Part shown: in pieces, positions 36,292 to 48,117 of the stretch | How the letters are laid out: the number at the start of each line of letters is the position of its first letter | Position numbering within the stretch: position 1 is the first letter of the stretch | Assembly: GCF_001039355.2 (NCBI RefSeq) | Contig: NW_019773947.1 | Coordinates: 14,043 to 76,042, forward strand | DNA: 62,000 bases | Direction: 5' to 3' | DNA from: Lingula anatina | Lineage: Eukaryota > Brachiopoda > Lingulata > Lingulida > Lingulidae | Notes under the pieces: generated by a model | What the model saw: the letters and a program-made list of their open reading frames with translations, nothing else | Database searches by the model: none | Told to the model about the DNA's origin: nothing | Translations under genes and position numbers: made by a program

Positions 36292-38136
36292 TCATTTACA
36301 TAAACCAACCAATTTTGTACAGCATATGCTTATCAAGACGAATTTGTGTCTGAATACTTTCATCCAATATTTTGTCTAATTTTATTACAACTATATGTTA
36401 TTCCGTCTCTCACATCCTGACTCAGAAGTCTTGTTTTATAGAATGTCAGCATCATCATAATAGCTAGAGGTTGCTGCTGTATTGACCCCGAGTCCCTGGA
36501 GAGAATAGTTTGAAAAACTTTTTTTTTTTCAGAATTGAAATTTTTCATTTCAGGGCGTATCTCTGTCTCTTTCATTTAGTAGTATGTCGCTCAAAGACGT
36601 TATGAATACCATCTATATTTCATCATTATTTAGGGACTTCGAGCAAGGAAAAGATTAGACCGTGCGCTTGACGCCCACATCCGTAAAAAGCTTGACAAGT
36701 CTTTGGCTGACTGGGGATGTAAACGGCCGTACATTGACGCGCTTGACCGTATGATCAACGCCTATCTTCTGGACGCGAAAGATGATATCTACATCCAAGA
36801 GTTAAAAGTAATATATCTTAATATACTCACTATATTTATGTTTTATGAGAAAGTACAAAATTAGTCCTTCTGTGAAAGATACTACGTTTTACCACTTTTG
36901 TTAATCTTTACTATAATTTTTCGCTAATGAGAGCGAAAAAATGAGTACAATATCAGTTATGATAAACCGCATCATTCAGATTCCCCATAGCACATGAACA
37001 TAAGCAGAACCAAAGAAGACCAGCGTCCACCTTCCCCTTTTAAAAATTAAATACCGAATTCAGTACCCTGCCCCTCCGTTTAAGAGGTCTTATTAAATTA
37101 AATAAAATACGTTCTCGGGTTCAGAAAAGTGTATTGCAATATGCCTTAATTCTTCTTCCAGAAATCCGTGAGAAGATGATTGATATTGTACTTATATCTT
37201 CTTCAATGTTTCTTTATTTTGTCAATTTTTACAGGATTCTGCGGTGGAAATGATGTTTGCTGGGCATCATACGACAGCGAGTGCAGCTTGTAGCCTTATC
37301 TATCTTCTTCATGAAAATCCTCTGGCAAGAAAAAAGCTCCACGCAGAACTCATCCAGCACGGGTGGACTCGCGATGCAACTGTGACAGACCTTGACCGAG
37401 TGACATGCGTCAAATACCTGGACCACGTGGTGAACGAAGTTCTGAGGCTAGTGCCTCCAGCGGGAGGTGCTTTTAGAAAAGTGCTGAAAACATTTGAGCT
37501 TGATGTAAGGGTTATGGCTTTATTTGAGTTGTATTTTAAGTGAAAAGGTATATCAAAACATCATGCAGTAGATGTTTCTTCCAGACATCTCTGCCTTGAA
37601 TGCTCTAGAAATGACGTTGCGTCTTCTTTTATAATGTCAAAAGTTTGGAAAATGATATTAAGAATAATAAATTGCTGAAGATAAATTGCAAGTAAAATGA
37701 TAATTTTTGTCTAATATTGTACACTATTCCCTGAAGAAACTGACCAGATTCCCAACGAAATATTGGATATTGATAATTTTATTATTGGTTTTTCCAGGGA
37801 TACCAAATTCCGAAAGGTTGGTCACTGGTTTACAGCATTCGCCAGACTCAACACCAGTCGCCATTGTTTTCTGACAGTAAAATATTCGATCCAGATATGT
37901 GGGAGGACAACCCTGCTAAGGACAAACCGTTTGATTTCTTTCCATTTGGAGGTGGCAGACGACACTGTATTGGGCGGGACTTTGCTCGCGTAGTCTTGAA
38001 AATACTTGCAGCGGAACTGGTTACGACGACAGATTGGCAACTTGCAGAAGAAGACCCCGTGTTCTCGCATTTCCCCACGCCTAAACCTGTGCATGGTCTA
38101 CCTACACGATTTAAAACGAAAGAGCAACAGATTTGA
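32592..38136 (+). CDS. CYP26: Cytochrome P450 of the CYP26 (retinoic acid hydroxylase) class, complete, 7 coding exons, 495 aa
   Basis: Exons: 32592-32599 (8 coding bases, M-W-G), 33563-33761, 33909-34286, 34822-34941, 36634-36807, 37235-37504, 37798-38136, all in phase; human CYP26A1 is 497 aa with seven exons. CYP26 enzymes inactivate retinoic acid by 4-hydroxylation in the ER membrane. An N-terminal membrane segment (VLILAAVVCFVVYLY) is followed by the proline hinge CPLPLPPGAMGMPFLGETIQ. The C-helix region reads HRQKRMVVMKAFS. The K-helix ExxR is in NEVLRLVPP. The heme-binding Cys is in PFGGGRRHCIGRDFA. Two departures stand out: the I-helix reads FAGHHTTASAA, with His where the family has an acidic residue (GGHETT), and the PERF region reads FDPDMW, without the usual Arg. 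The first exon was chosen because only it restores phase at the strong acceptor TCGTTTTTACAG. AATAAA near 38841 could end the transcript. Confidence 0.9.
36257..36290. repeat. Poly(T) run in a CYP26 intron
   Basis: More than 30 T in a row. Confidence 0.9.
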
Positions 38137-41124
38137 TTGAAGAATTAGGAAAAAGAGACAATCATATAATATATTATATTTAATGTCACAATGTAATTTA
38201 GATTTTTATTTGCGATACGGGTATTTCCAATTCATTTCATTTTTCGTGAAGGAAATATATATTTCCTGTAAATTGCTTTTTTAAGTATCTAAACTCAGAA
38301 CTGTTGTAAGCCCTACCATTTCACTTTGTTTGTACTGGTCTGTATACTTGTCAGCTTTGGCTGGTTTGTTAAACATGAGATCCTCAACTTCAGATTAGAA
38401 AGTGCAGTATAATCTGGAATTATGTAAAGAGCTAAATATGCTACATATCCTACATAACACAACATTTAACTGTAACAGGGGTTGTTGTTTCCACTGTACA
38501 GTCGCTTCTCCTGTTTAACATTTTTGTAAAACGTATACTTTAGCCTACAGGGCAACAGTTACCATGTCATGAACACTCATCTTAAAGCACACCGGTGATA
38601 TTTATTGAATGAAATTTTATATGAATATGCGTATTATCTAAGGACAACAACTCTGCCAACTATTTATAAACTGTCCTAGTGTAGAATTTCTTTCTGTAAG
38701 CGAGATATTTCTTAACGCTTATGAAATGTATTAGATGTCTGTTTTTTTTTAATCTCTGTTTTTAATTTATGAAATTTTTTCTTGCCTCATCAATGAGCTC
38801 TGTTCTATAGAACGATAGGGACTTGAATCATGCAATAGAAAATAAACCAAAATATAGGAAATTCAGCTTCTTTAAATTTTAAATTATTACCTCCGCCAAG
38901 GAGGTTATGTTTTCACCCCTGTTTGTCTGTTTGTTTGTCATCAACATAACATAAGTTATGGACCGATTTTGATGAAATTTTCAGAACTGTCAGAAGTGGG
39001 CCAAGGAAGAGATTAGTTTTTGGTGGTGATCCGGATCAATAATCAATAATAATCAAAAATCGCTGCCTTGGCGGAGGTCTGCGCTCTCGGAGTGCTTTTC
39101 CAGTTTTACTTAGAATGGTGTTACAGAACAAAGTTAAATCCCCAATGCCACTGAAAACCTTTGCAACGAACTTGTACCTGTTGATCAGTTTTATGTAATG
39201 CATTGTAGAGATAACTGCACCGAATTCGTAACTCCTCCGTAAAGCTCCGCATGAAAGGGGAGACAAAGAAAGGATGGTGAAGTGGGCTAGGAGCACGTCA
39301 GCATGAACCGAGTCTTTCCTATCCTGTAAAGGAACTTGGTGTAAAATGTGAATTAAAAAAAGTCCGATCGAAAGCTTTATTTTTGCTGTTCTAAATGTCA
39401 TGATTTACTTTCTACATAAGCGTGTGTGGGAAGGGAGTTAGAATAGTCCACCATTTGAGCTGCGTGTTATACGGTCCAATTTTTACAACTGTTGGTCAAC
39501 TTCAAAACGTGCATTTTATAAATAGAATCCCATAGGAAGGGACCTCTTACCTTGTGAAAGGCAACATTTATCTTTCCACACTACCTGAATCAAATTTACG
39601 TTAATAAAAGGGAAATAATTTGGAATACAAATTAGATGCATATGAACTGGTTTGAATCTTTATTGAATGAAAATGCGAAAGTTATATATGGAAGTGCGAA
39701 GTAGAAACAGACAATGAAATGTGTATAAAATATATGCAGTGCAGATGCATGCAAATATTTCTTTATGTAGCATACAATGTATAAACAAACATGCACATAA
39801 CATTCCAGAATTTATTAATTACTGTACAGTACTAATAATTTCTTAAGAAAGGATTAATATCAAATACAGACTTAAGAAAAAGATATGTCTGAAATTAATA
39901 AAATTGCGATAATTTTCGTTTCCTATAATCACCAACTAAGTTAGGAACTTTGAAACAACAGACGGTTTTAAACGCTGTTGCAACGGCTTTGAATTTTCAT
40001 AATTTGCTTTGCTTCGGTTGATTTTTGGACGCCGACAAAAAGTCTAACTGTTGCAAGTCTCAAAATATGATATGCAATTACATATAGATCTTATTAAATA
40101 TTTTAAATCTCTTAAATAAAAACAAAGGAGGTAAAACTGTCAATTGTACACACCTGTACAACCTGGATCAAAGCTGAACGGATAACAAATAACTCAAATT
40201 ATATAAATGAATCAATGTTTTACATTAATAAAACATAATGAAACGATCTTACTAAATAAGGAGGCTGTAACAATGTATAACGTCCAATCAGTTTAGGCTG
40301 GATTTGGAGTACATATCACTGCTGGGGGTTTAAGGGGGAAGGGGAGAGGGGGAATTATTGGGGACTTGTTAATAACTCATCAGTTGTGTTATATGTAGTA
40401 CAAAAATACATGCAAAAACACATGCATACAAATGAATAAATAAATAAATAAAATTTGGATGATGTGGATTTCAACTGCTGACCATGTCAATACAAACAAA
40501 TTATTCAAGAAAAATTTAAATTATTTTTTCTTTTAGGCTCAATTTAGTATAGAGACATTTTTCTTGATAAAAGTTTAAAAACAACATGGTGCCTTTGAAA
40601 CTAAGCTAGTTAAGCTATAATAATACTTTTGGCATTTTCCTAAAATAATAACTCCACAAATGAATCCATCAAGTTTGACAAATAAATCCAGCAAGTTTGA
40701 CAGAAAATGTAATTTCACTTGCCCCATTTTAGTGTTCAAATGGGGCTATCATGGCAAAAATACATACTTAAAATTAGAAGTAAAAAAACACCATTCAATC
40801 AAGGCCATTGACAAACTGAACTTGAGCTACATTTTTGCCTCATTGTTTCCTCTAACAGGTCAAAACTAAAACAAAATGACTCCAATTCCATGTTACCACG
40901 CCAATAGGAAATGGCATTAATTGAAACTTAGAATTGTAATAATCTAATGTGTAGAAACAAGAGTCTGTACATAATATAATCACCAATAAAAAAACCATTA
41001 AGAATATTTTTCTGAAATCATCTTCTAACTCATATTTATATAACTTAATATTAATCATTAAAATAGATAACATGTAAACAAATATTTTGATTGTCCTGAC
41101 AATATCCAAAAGCTATGTGACATG
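38137..41124. other. Intergenic stretch between CYP26 and the zinc-finger gene
   Basis: AT-rich DNA that includes the 3' ends of two convergent genes (CYP26 from the left, zinc finger from the right). The only recognisable element is the short mobile element at 38884-39107. Other open frames (39036-39401 minus, 40660-40869 plus) show no domain. Confidence 0.5.
38884..39107. mobile_element. Short non-autonomous repeat with CCTCCGCCAAGG ends
   Basis: Starts ATTACCTCCGCCAAGGAGGT and ends CCTTGGCGGAGGTCTGCGCT followed by CTCGGAGTGCTTTTCCAGTT. The 12-base CCTCCGCCAAGG at 38890-38901 is inverted exactly at 39066-39077. The interior includes GTTTGTCTGTTTGTTTGTC, TTATGGACCGATTTTGATGA and GGTGGTGATCCGGATCA. 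I recognise this pattern as a repeat seen in many animal genomes, including fish and marine invertebrates. It has no coding sequence. Assignment to a named superfamily is not possible by eye. Confidence 0.8.
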
Positions 41125-42816
41125 TTAAAGTTTGTTTGGGCTGGTAATTTTAGTATCAGCTGTATCCATGACTGCTGGAAATGGAGGATGACTCATAGCC
41201 ATGTGCTGCCGCAGTTCTTTCACAGTACGAAACTTTTTCTTACACACTGGGCAGAGAGTCTGCGTGTTCCCAGTGTGGATACGTTCATGTCTTTTCACAT
41301 TGCAGCGATCATTGAAGCGTTTATTACAAAACGAACATACAAATGGTTTCTCCCCAGTGTGGGTGCGGATATGAGTAACAAGGCCACTGGTGGTGCAGAA
41401 ATATTTACCACATATGGGACAGTTGTGTTTTTTCACACTCCTTCCCCTGTTGTTGGAGAATGATGCTACCCTAGGCTGATTTATCCCTATACTGAGCACA
41501 CTGCTGGATCTGGAAGCAGAACTAATGCCACTAGACTTAAATTTAGTTTTAGTTTGGATTGCACTGGTTTGCTGCTCTTGTTGTTGTTGCTTTGGTGTCC
41601 GAACTTGCTGTTTTTGTACAAGTTGTTGCTGCTGCTGCTGTTGCACAGAAGGAGGAGGAGTCTTTGGCCTGTGCCAATTCGTTTGTCCAGCTACAGCAAC
41701 TCCAGCATTGACTGGAGGTAAGTTTGTGTGCTGAGATGCATGCTGGACATAATCATCATACGAGGATAAAGTCTGGCTACAAACACTACACACATACTCA
41801 TGGCACTCATTTCTTTTATTGGGATCACAAAGCTCTAGTTGCCTGGTGAACTTGTTACCGCTGGTGGCAATGTGCTGGGAGGTTTCCTCTTGTGGACTCC
41901 TGTGAGGGACTGAAAAGTGGTGCTCACTTACTACAGGGTTTGTGTAGGCTTCAACATCAAGGAGGGACATAGGACGGGGAGGGGAGGCAATACTGTGCTG
42001 AACACTAGGTGGTGGTACTGGAATTTGCTGAACTGCTGGGATCTGTGAGTATACTCCAGTTATTCCCATTAATGAAAGTTCCTTTTGAGATGGAAGGACA
42101 TCCACACGACTAGATTTTGCATGATCATTTGATGGAGATTTAGCACCCATGTAAAATACCTGATATCTTGAAGGTGTTACTGATGAGGTGTCTCGGCCAG
42201 TTTCTTTTTCAATGACCACAACATCATCATCTTCATCATCAGAACAAACCTCTTGTTTTACAGTGATATCCACTGAAGTCTCACTTTCACTGTTGTCATT
42301 AGCACCAGTTGTGTTTCTTTTTTCTATACCATCAGGAGACAAAAACACAGGAGTTCCACTCTGAGTTGCCTTATTTTGTTTCTGCTGTTGATTCTTAACA
42401 GTCATACCAGCATTGTGTTTACTGACATGGTGACCTTTGTGTTGGTCTAGGTTTGACCGCAGATGACCAGTCCCCATGTCCACTGTGATGTGGTCAGCCT
42501 GGTTGGGGGTACTCCTCTCCATTATATAGTCATAGTAAACATTGCAGACCTCTGCCAGAATACCAGCATACACCTCACTGTCTTGACTGGCCAATGACTT
42601 TAGCTCCACATCTTTCAGTATCATGAGTAAAAATGCTTTGAGGGAGACATAGGTTGAGGTGACATTTTCACTCACTAAATTACACTGTGCTAGCACCTTT
42701 AATGCTGTCTGGCCCTCAGAGAAGGAACCACTGGAACAGAGGAGGGAGTTCTTGCTGGTATCTACATATGGCACACCTTGAATGAGCAAGCAGTCAACCT
42801 CCATCATACTGTACAT
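41125..42816 (-). CDS. C2H2 zinc-finger protein with poly-Gln, SUMO-acceptor and SUMO-interaction motifs (563 aa)
   Basis: One uninterrupted coding exon. The first ~100 residues are helix-rich without a recognised domain. An acidic patch near residues 185-200 holds VKQE, a psi-K-x-E sumoylation consensus, and DDDVVVIEKE, a classic SUMO-interaction motif. A Pro/Gln-rich part with poly-Gln lies near residues 385-410. Four C2H2 fingers follow: one isolated (CSVC...H-x4-H, about residue 340) and three near the C terminus (CPICGKYFC, CSFCNKRFN, CPVCKKKFR; about 460-541), two joined by the standard HTGEKPF linker. This suggests a sequence-specific nuclear regulator, probably repressive if sumoylated. 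The ATG directly follows an acceptor-like TTGATTTTAG at 42817, so an upstream exon, coding or not, is likely. No BTB, KRAB or SCAN domain is visible, and no orthologue is recognised. Confidence 0.85.
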   Translation of the reverse strand: MYSMMEVDCLLIQGVPYVDTSKNSLLCSSGSFSEGQTALKVLAQCNLVSENVTSTYVSLKAFLLMILKDVELKSLASQDSEVYAGILAEVCNVYYDYIMERSTPNQADHITVDMGTGHLRSNLDQHKGHHVSKHNAGMTVKNQQQKQNKATQSGTPVFLSPDGIEKRNTTGANDNSESETSVDITVKQEVCSDDEDDDVVVIEKETGRDTSSVTPSRYQVFYMGAKSPSNDHAKSSRVDVLPSQKELSLMGITGVYSQIPAVQQIPVPPPSVQHSIASPPRPMSLLDVEAYTNPVVSEHHFSVPHRSPQEETSQHIATSGNKFTRQLELCDPNKRNECHEYVCSVCSQTLSSYDDYVQHASQHTNLPPVNAGVAVAGQTNWHRPKTPPPSVQQQQQQQLVQKQQVRTPKQQQQEQQTSAIQTKTKFKSSGISSASRSSSVLSIGINQPRVASFSNNRGRSVKKHNCPICGKYFCTTSGLVTHIRTHTGEKPFVCSFCNKRFNDRCNVKRHERIHTGNTQTLCPVCKKKFRTVKELRQHMAMSHPPFPAVMDTADTKITSPNKL

Positions 42817-44589
42817 CTAAAATCAACAAAATGAAAAAATTGTTTGTGTTACAGTGATTAACACTATGCAGCATTGCGCTACCCTGAGTATCAGGGCACT
42901 AAAAAGCTGGCTTGCTCATTATACCTTTCTCTGTGGTATATATACTAAATCAATATCGAGCTGGCAATACCAAAGTCTAGAACCTAGAGCACATTGTGCA
43001 TCTGTCACTGTCTAGACACACTGTCACACAAACTATAAGTCAGAGTATGCCAACTGAGGGCCCACAAAATTATTTACTTATTCTAATACTTTTAATTATC
43101 AAAATACTTTTCAAGTGTGTGTGTGTGTGCATGTGTGTGTGTGTTATCTATTTTCTTTTTAAATAGCCTGTTGATGGGCCCATTTTAACAGCTAAGATAG
43201 ATTTCATGATTCTTTGTAAGCATATATGCTGGGAAATTGTCTCTGGCACCAAGACATTTTGTAATTTGTTATCACTATGTAAAATATATTTATATATATG
43301 AATGAAATAATTTCAAAAATAAATTTAAAAATCACATGACAATCCCCTTTAATAAATTTGGTGTTAAGCACTAAGGAATGCAGCTGTAGATTTTTTTCTT
43401 TGCCATTTACTTTTAAAAATTTGCATTGCTCATATAAAGTTATATTGCAGATGGAGTTGCGGGAGACGGTGCTTGATATCATTGGGCTCTACCTGGTAAG
43501 GGAAAATCAGGCCATTGAAGCAAGTCCAAACTAAAATAATTCTAGCACGTGAGCTACTCATTTTTTGGGGTTTATGTACAAAATTGTTGGGAACATGGAT
43601 ATCTCAGTTATTTATATCGGACAATTCAGCTAGCCACCACAACTACACGTAAATACATTGCGCGAGAAATGATCGAAGAGCGGCTCTTTGCATGTATTCA
43701 GCAAGTGGCAACGCATCAGACCCGCGTGCTGTTACTGTTGCATACTACAATTAATAGAAGTAACATAACATACTCATTACCTGGTCAACCTGCCTATTTT
43801 TTCATTGGGAAGCCTGTGGCAGAGCAGCCAGAAAACCCGAAAATGATATAAAATAACAAAGAAGATTTTAAGGTCAAGGTCAAAATGCCATCTAGTGGTG
43901 GGTACTTTTTCAAGAAAAGCCAGCTCCTCACATTCTATATATTATCTGTCGATCCCGTAGACTGCTGACATGTCGATCGGCCATTGAATCTAAAAGCCAC
44001 CACAACATCACAAAGTACACGATAAAATTGCCATCAGTTTTAAAAAGCACTAATAATCAGCATTTTAACGAGCCCAACGAAAAAGATTAACGTTAACTTT
44101 GGGAAGCAGAACAGCTCTAAGGCTCCGGCTTACACTTACAGAGATAGGCCTACTCATCGGCTCTGAGTTGCCATGCAACTTTCAACTGTTTCTATTTTTA
44201 CAACGAAGAATTGGCCCTCATTTTATAGTTTGTCAGCTGAGAAATAAGCCTACCAGAGATATGTATTTTTAGATGGCAAATTTATAGTGGGATGGATAGT
44301 GAAACGGATCGACCATAAAAAGTTCATTCCCCAGAATCATGTCACCTCTACACTGCACTGAGAATAAAATCGGAGTCCAAGTGACTCCAAACTTGGAGTC
44401 CAGCAGTGGTGCCTAAAATAACTCCCATTTGGAGTCAAGTTGACTCCGATGGAGTCACACCGTCCCAGACCCCACAGGAGGGTCACAATATTGATTCCAT
44501 TCACACATCCCTCAATCCCTTGCTATATCTCTTCAAAAGAGTCACCATGACCCCATATTAAGGAATTTTTGACTCCTTGGCACATTATG

Positions 44590-44620
<31 letters not shown>

Positions 44621-45906
44621 AACGGAAAACCACTTGTTCATGCTTAATACCAACTATGTCCAATAAATTAATGTTTATACTTACAAAGGATGATGAAACT
44701 CTCCACACCGTCTGCTGACTGCCATCACAATGGCTGAAACGAGGTTTACTGTCCAGCGAGCGAAAAGAGTCGGTGAAAGGAGTCAGGCAGATTCTGGCCC
44801 CGGTAATTTGACTCCATGAGAGCCAGGGGGTGATTGACTCTTATAAGAGAATCCAAAGACTCTGGTAGTGGGGTAATTTGACCCTTATATAGGAGTCAAA
44901 TTAACTCTATGAGGGTCAAGGGGTTCTGGACTCTGACTAGAGAGTCAAATGACTCCAATTTTATTCTCAGTGTGACGTTTCTTTCGATGACTTCACCTTT
45001 AACACAATTCGATTTTAAAATCGCGCGGGGCCCTGAGCATATGCCATAAACGTAAGTTCAGTCTTTCCTCACGCTGTGGTTTGGAACCTGTAAGAACGAC
45101 CTAACCCGTGTTGAACCAGTAGGCTACGTACCGCCCGTTTTGTTTTGGAAAAGGACTGGGGTGAACTATAGCCTGCATATATAGTTTAATTATTCTAATT
45201 TTGAGTAGGAATAAGCCAAATATCGCGGAACAGTTGCCACAGAACTGAATAAATTATGATACCGAGCATGGATATATTACGACCACAGAGAGCTGATTAG
45301 CAAAATTTTGAAAAAAAAATTGTAAAATGAATGAGTAACGTATAACGTTATTATAGTGGACGCACTAGAATTGATATGCTATGAACAAAAATAATCCTTG
45401 TTATCAAAGAAATCTTCTACCATGGTGCCCGAACCTCGCACCTACACTGAAGAAACAAAACCTTTTTTCAATAAATTCGTCTAATATTCAATGTAAAATT
45501 TATGCTGCATTCAAGTCATCGTTTTATTTCATACGAAGGACTTTATTTCAGGTGATATGCAAATACATTTCATGCATAATTGTAAACTTATATTAAGAGT
45601 TAATTTTTTGAATTAAGATCTATGAGTCTAGATGTGCATCTTTTTGTGTTCAGATGAAAATTTAGCATTTAGTCTCAAGACTGGTGACAGGCATAGCCAA
45701 TGACATATGTATAAGAACTAGCACTTATAAAATACCTTCATTTTGCCAGACAAGATATAATTCTTCAGTACATAACCAAAGTATTACAATATAATATTAC
45801 AAATTGAAAGATTGCAATGAATTCTATTAATTATGAAATATCCGAATCATTATCAAATAAATGTCAAAATGCTAAAACCGCCATTAAAGATCCAAGATCA
45901 ATATTG
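42817..45906. other. Upstream region of the zinc-finger gene with a transposon
   Basis: Contains (GT)n at about 43117-43143, the CACTA-like element at 44356-44972, a poly(A) run at 44588-44619, and otherwise AT-rich DNA. Open frames at 43204-43482 (minus) and 43549-43851 (plus) have no recognisable domain. A non-coding first exon of the zinc-finger gene is expected here but cannot be placed. Confidence 0.4.
44356..44972. mobile_element. CACTA-like (EnSpm/CMC type) non-autonomous DNA transposon, 617 bp
   Basis: The ends are CACTGAGAATAAAATCGGAG (44356 onward) and its near-perfect inverse ending at 44972 (CTCCAATTTTATTCTCAGTG). Both flanks carry TG immediately outside, a possible 2-bp target-site duplication. 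Both subterminal regions are packed with GGAGTC/GACTCC/GAGTCA motifs in both orientations, as expected for transposase-binding subterminal repeats of CACTA elements. The interior has a poly(A) run and no transposase frame, so it would depend on an autonomous relative. Assignment rests on the CACTG...CAGTG ends and the subterminal repeats. Confidence 0.65.
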
Positions 45907-46198
45907 TCAATTATTGCCACATTTCACTTCCGGGCAGCACGTATTCGGCTTTGTCACCAAAGTGCACAGTGGACCAGGATTGAAGCGAGGACACCTAAAA
46001 TGAAGTAAATGTCAAAGTATTGGCTATTGGGATAGACTGTAATTTATTATATGTCTATTAACTTGTGACATCGATATCAACGTTCTGAATGTTTTTTACA
46101 GCGTGGATTTTCTTTTAGCGTACGGTAATATTAAAAAAAAAAAGCACAGCATCTCATTGAAAAGAAAGCGTTGCTATTACACTAAAAATGCAAAGTAC

Positions 46199-46292
<94 letters not shown>

Positions 46293-47231
46293 GAAGTTTT
46301 TGATCAAGGACAAATTACAATAACTCTCCCCTCTCGACACAAATATACTTTTTTTTCGGTAGAAAAACATATTATTATTGTAAGAATATAACAATAAGAC
46401 TGATATCTGTAATGCATACCTGTCCATACATCTCATCCAATTTCTAACCCCATTGACACACACACATACGTAACTGCAGCCGTCTTGCCAGCTGGCCCCT
46501 TGTTTGTAATCTTCGCCTTTGTACTCGCAGGTCGCTGAAATAACCAATATTCTTAATCTATGGCGTTTTGGTACTTTATTTGCTCAACCCCACCAGAAAT
46601 TTCACCTTATAATTTTGAACATATGATACTTTTTTTCAATAAGCAAGGAACCTCCCTTTTTTTGTTAACAAAAACATGCTGATGGAAGGGCCTATAAAAT
46701 GACCATCTTGCAGTCACAACAGAACTTTTGTGAGAGAAAGGGCACTAGGATCATAGTAGTTTACGACTTATAGGATGCAGCCAACTTTGAACTATTTTTT
46801 CTGAAATAATTACGCACTTTTATACACTCCTCCGACCCCGGGTATTCTTGTTGTTTTGGGGACAATCATCACTGGAGATGGAGTGGAAGGCAGACCTTCG
46901 AAAGGTTCGTCGATTTCGACGGGGAGGACAGGTTTACTCTCAACTCTCTTTTTCGGGGGTGGAGGCGGGGCAGGTTCGTCATGCTGTGGAAGTGGCAGCC
47001 TAGTTGTGGAAAAGAGGCTGAATTCTCTCATCACGTCATCTGGAGCATTTATCTTGACAGCTATCTTGTGATCAGGTTCCACTGGGAGTTGTGGCGACAT
47101 CCCGTCAGCGCCCCAATGGTAGACAGGGAGAGGCGGTTTGACGGGTGCATCTTTTGGGAGTGGCGGAGCCTCCTGTGTTTTGATTCCTTTGAAATACACA
47201 CCACAATATCAACTTCAGATTTAAGATATAC

Positions 47232-47303
<72 letters not shown>

Positions 47304-48117
47304 CTAGAGATGTGAAAAATTATTTTGGACCAAAAGTTTGCTTTCCAGGGTGATTGTGGTTGGAGGATCAGTGGGTCCCGTAAATAGTGATATACCTTAC
47401 ACATATTTTTGCACGGTTGATTTCATCATCTATATAAATAACCCCACTCTTTCCGTAAATGTTGGAAATAAATACTATGACGGTGCCAATTTCTTTTTAA
47501 AGAATTGTTCGAAAAATAATTCAATTATTAAGAATTTTTTAGTTTAATTTTATTAAGCCAGGTGTGCAAAATCGACAGCATCGGCGCAATTTTTCATTGC
47601 CTTCTCCATGAAATCGAGGTGGGTACAGGGTTCCGCACCATACTTGTTGGCAAAGTTCTCAGACTCGTGTCTCCACGGAGGCAGTGGGATGTGCGCACGT
47701 TGTTACACTGTTATTACATTTTTATACATATTGAATTAATGAATAATATAAAATTCCCTTGGGCTTTCCTAACCTCAATTCTTACCCTGTTTCACTTTGT
47801 CGTAACAAGTTGTTTTTATCTTCTGTGCTTAAATATAGTTCCTGTTATTACCACTTAGTTTGACACTATCAAAATCGAAAATTTAAATTTGCCTTCTTTA
47901 GCTGCAAAAGAATATCAAATTATTTAAGAAATGCAAACATCTTATTTTTTCAAATTAAAAATCTCAAGCCTACAGGTAGACGTAATTTTGCAGAAATAAC
48001 AGATATCAATTTCAAAACTTTGGAATGTTTGAAATTTGTGTCCTTACCTGGCAAACATCTGCAATTTACAAATAAACATGCGAAAGCAACAAATCCAACT
48101 AGGATTTTTCCCGACAT
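45907..48117 (-). CDS. Secreted protein with proline-rich region and C-terminal VWC domain (complete, 4 coding exons, 213 aa)
   Basis: Exons 48048-48117, 46818-47186, 46420-46534 and 45907-45994 join in phase. Exon 1 encodes a clear signal peptide (MSGKILVGFVAFACLFVNC). Exon 2 encodes about 120 residues rich in Pro, with APPPPPPKKRV and many single prolines. Exons 3-4 make one von Willebrand factor C domain with ten Cys (CEYKGEDYKQGASWQDGC, CSYVCVCVNG, then TCCPEVKC before the stop). VWC modules act outside cells, often binding BMP-type ligands or matrix. The donor used at 46818 (A|GTGCGT) was chosen because the alternative GC|GTAATT breaks phase with the VWC exon. The protein is short for a chordin-like regulator, and a single VWC with a Pro-rich spacer is not a family I can name. 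Confidence 0.78.
46199..46290. repeat. Long (TA)n microsatellite in a VWC gene intron
   Basis: About 45 TA units. Spurious Tyr-Ile repeat frames on both strands come from this run. Confidence 0.95.
47232..47303. repeat. Compound (CA)n-(GA)n microsatellite
   Basis: About 20 CA units then about 14 GA units, close upstream (in gene orientation) of the VWC gene's second coding exon. Confidence 0.95.

Noticed and set aside
41525-41734. Cys-rich plus-strand open frame opposite the zinc-finger gene
   Set aside because: Shadow of CAG/CAA Gln codons on the minus strand.
43451-43495. Possible plus-strand mini-exon (AG|ATGGAGTTGCGG ... CTG|GTAAGG, MELRETVLDIIGLYL)
   Set aside because: Splice sites look good, but no downstream exon joins in phase and the reverse strand has an equally good acceptor; left as undecided.
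46103-46391. Tyr-Ile repeat open frames
   Set aside because: Translation of a (TA)n microsatellite.
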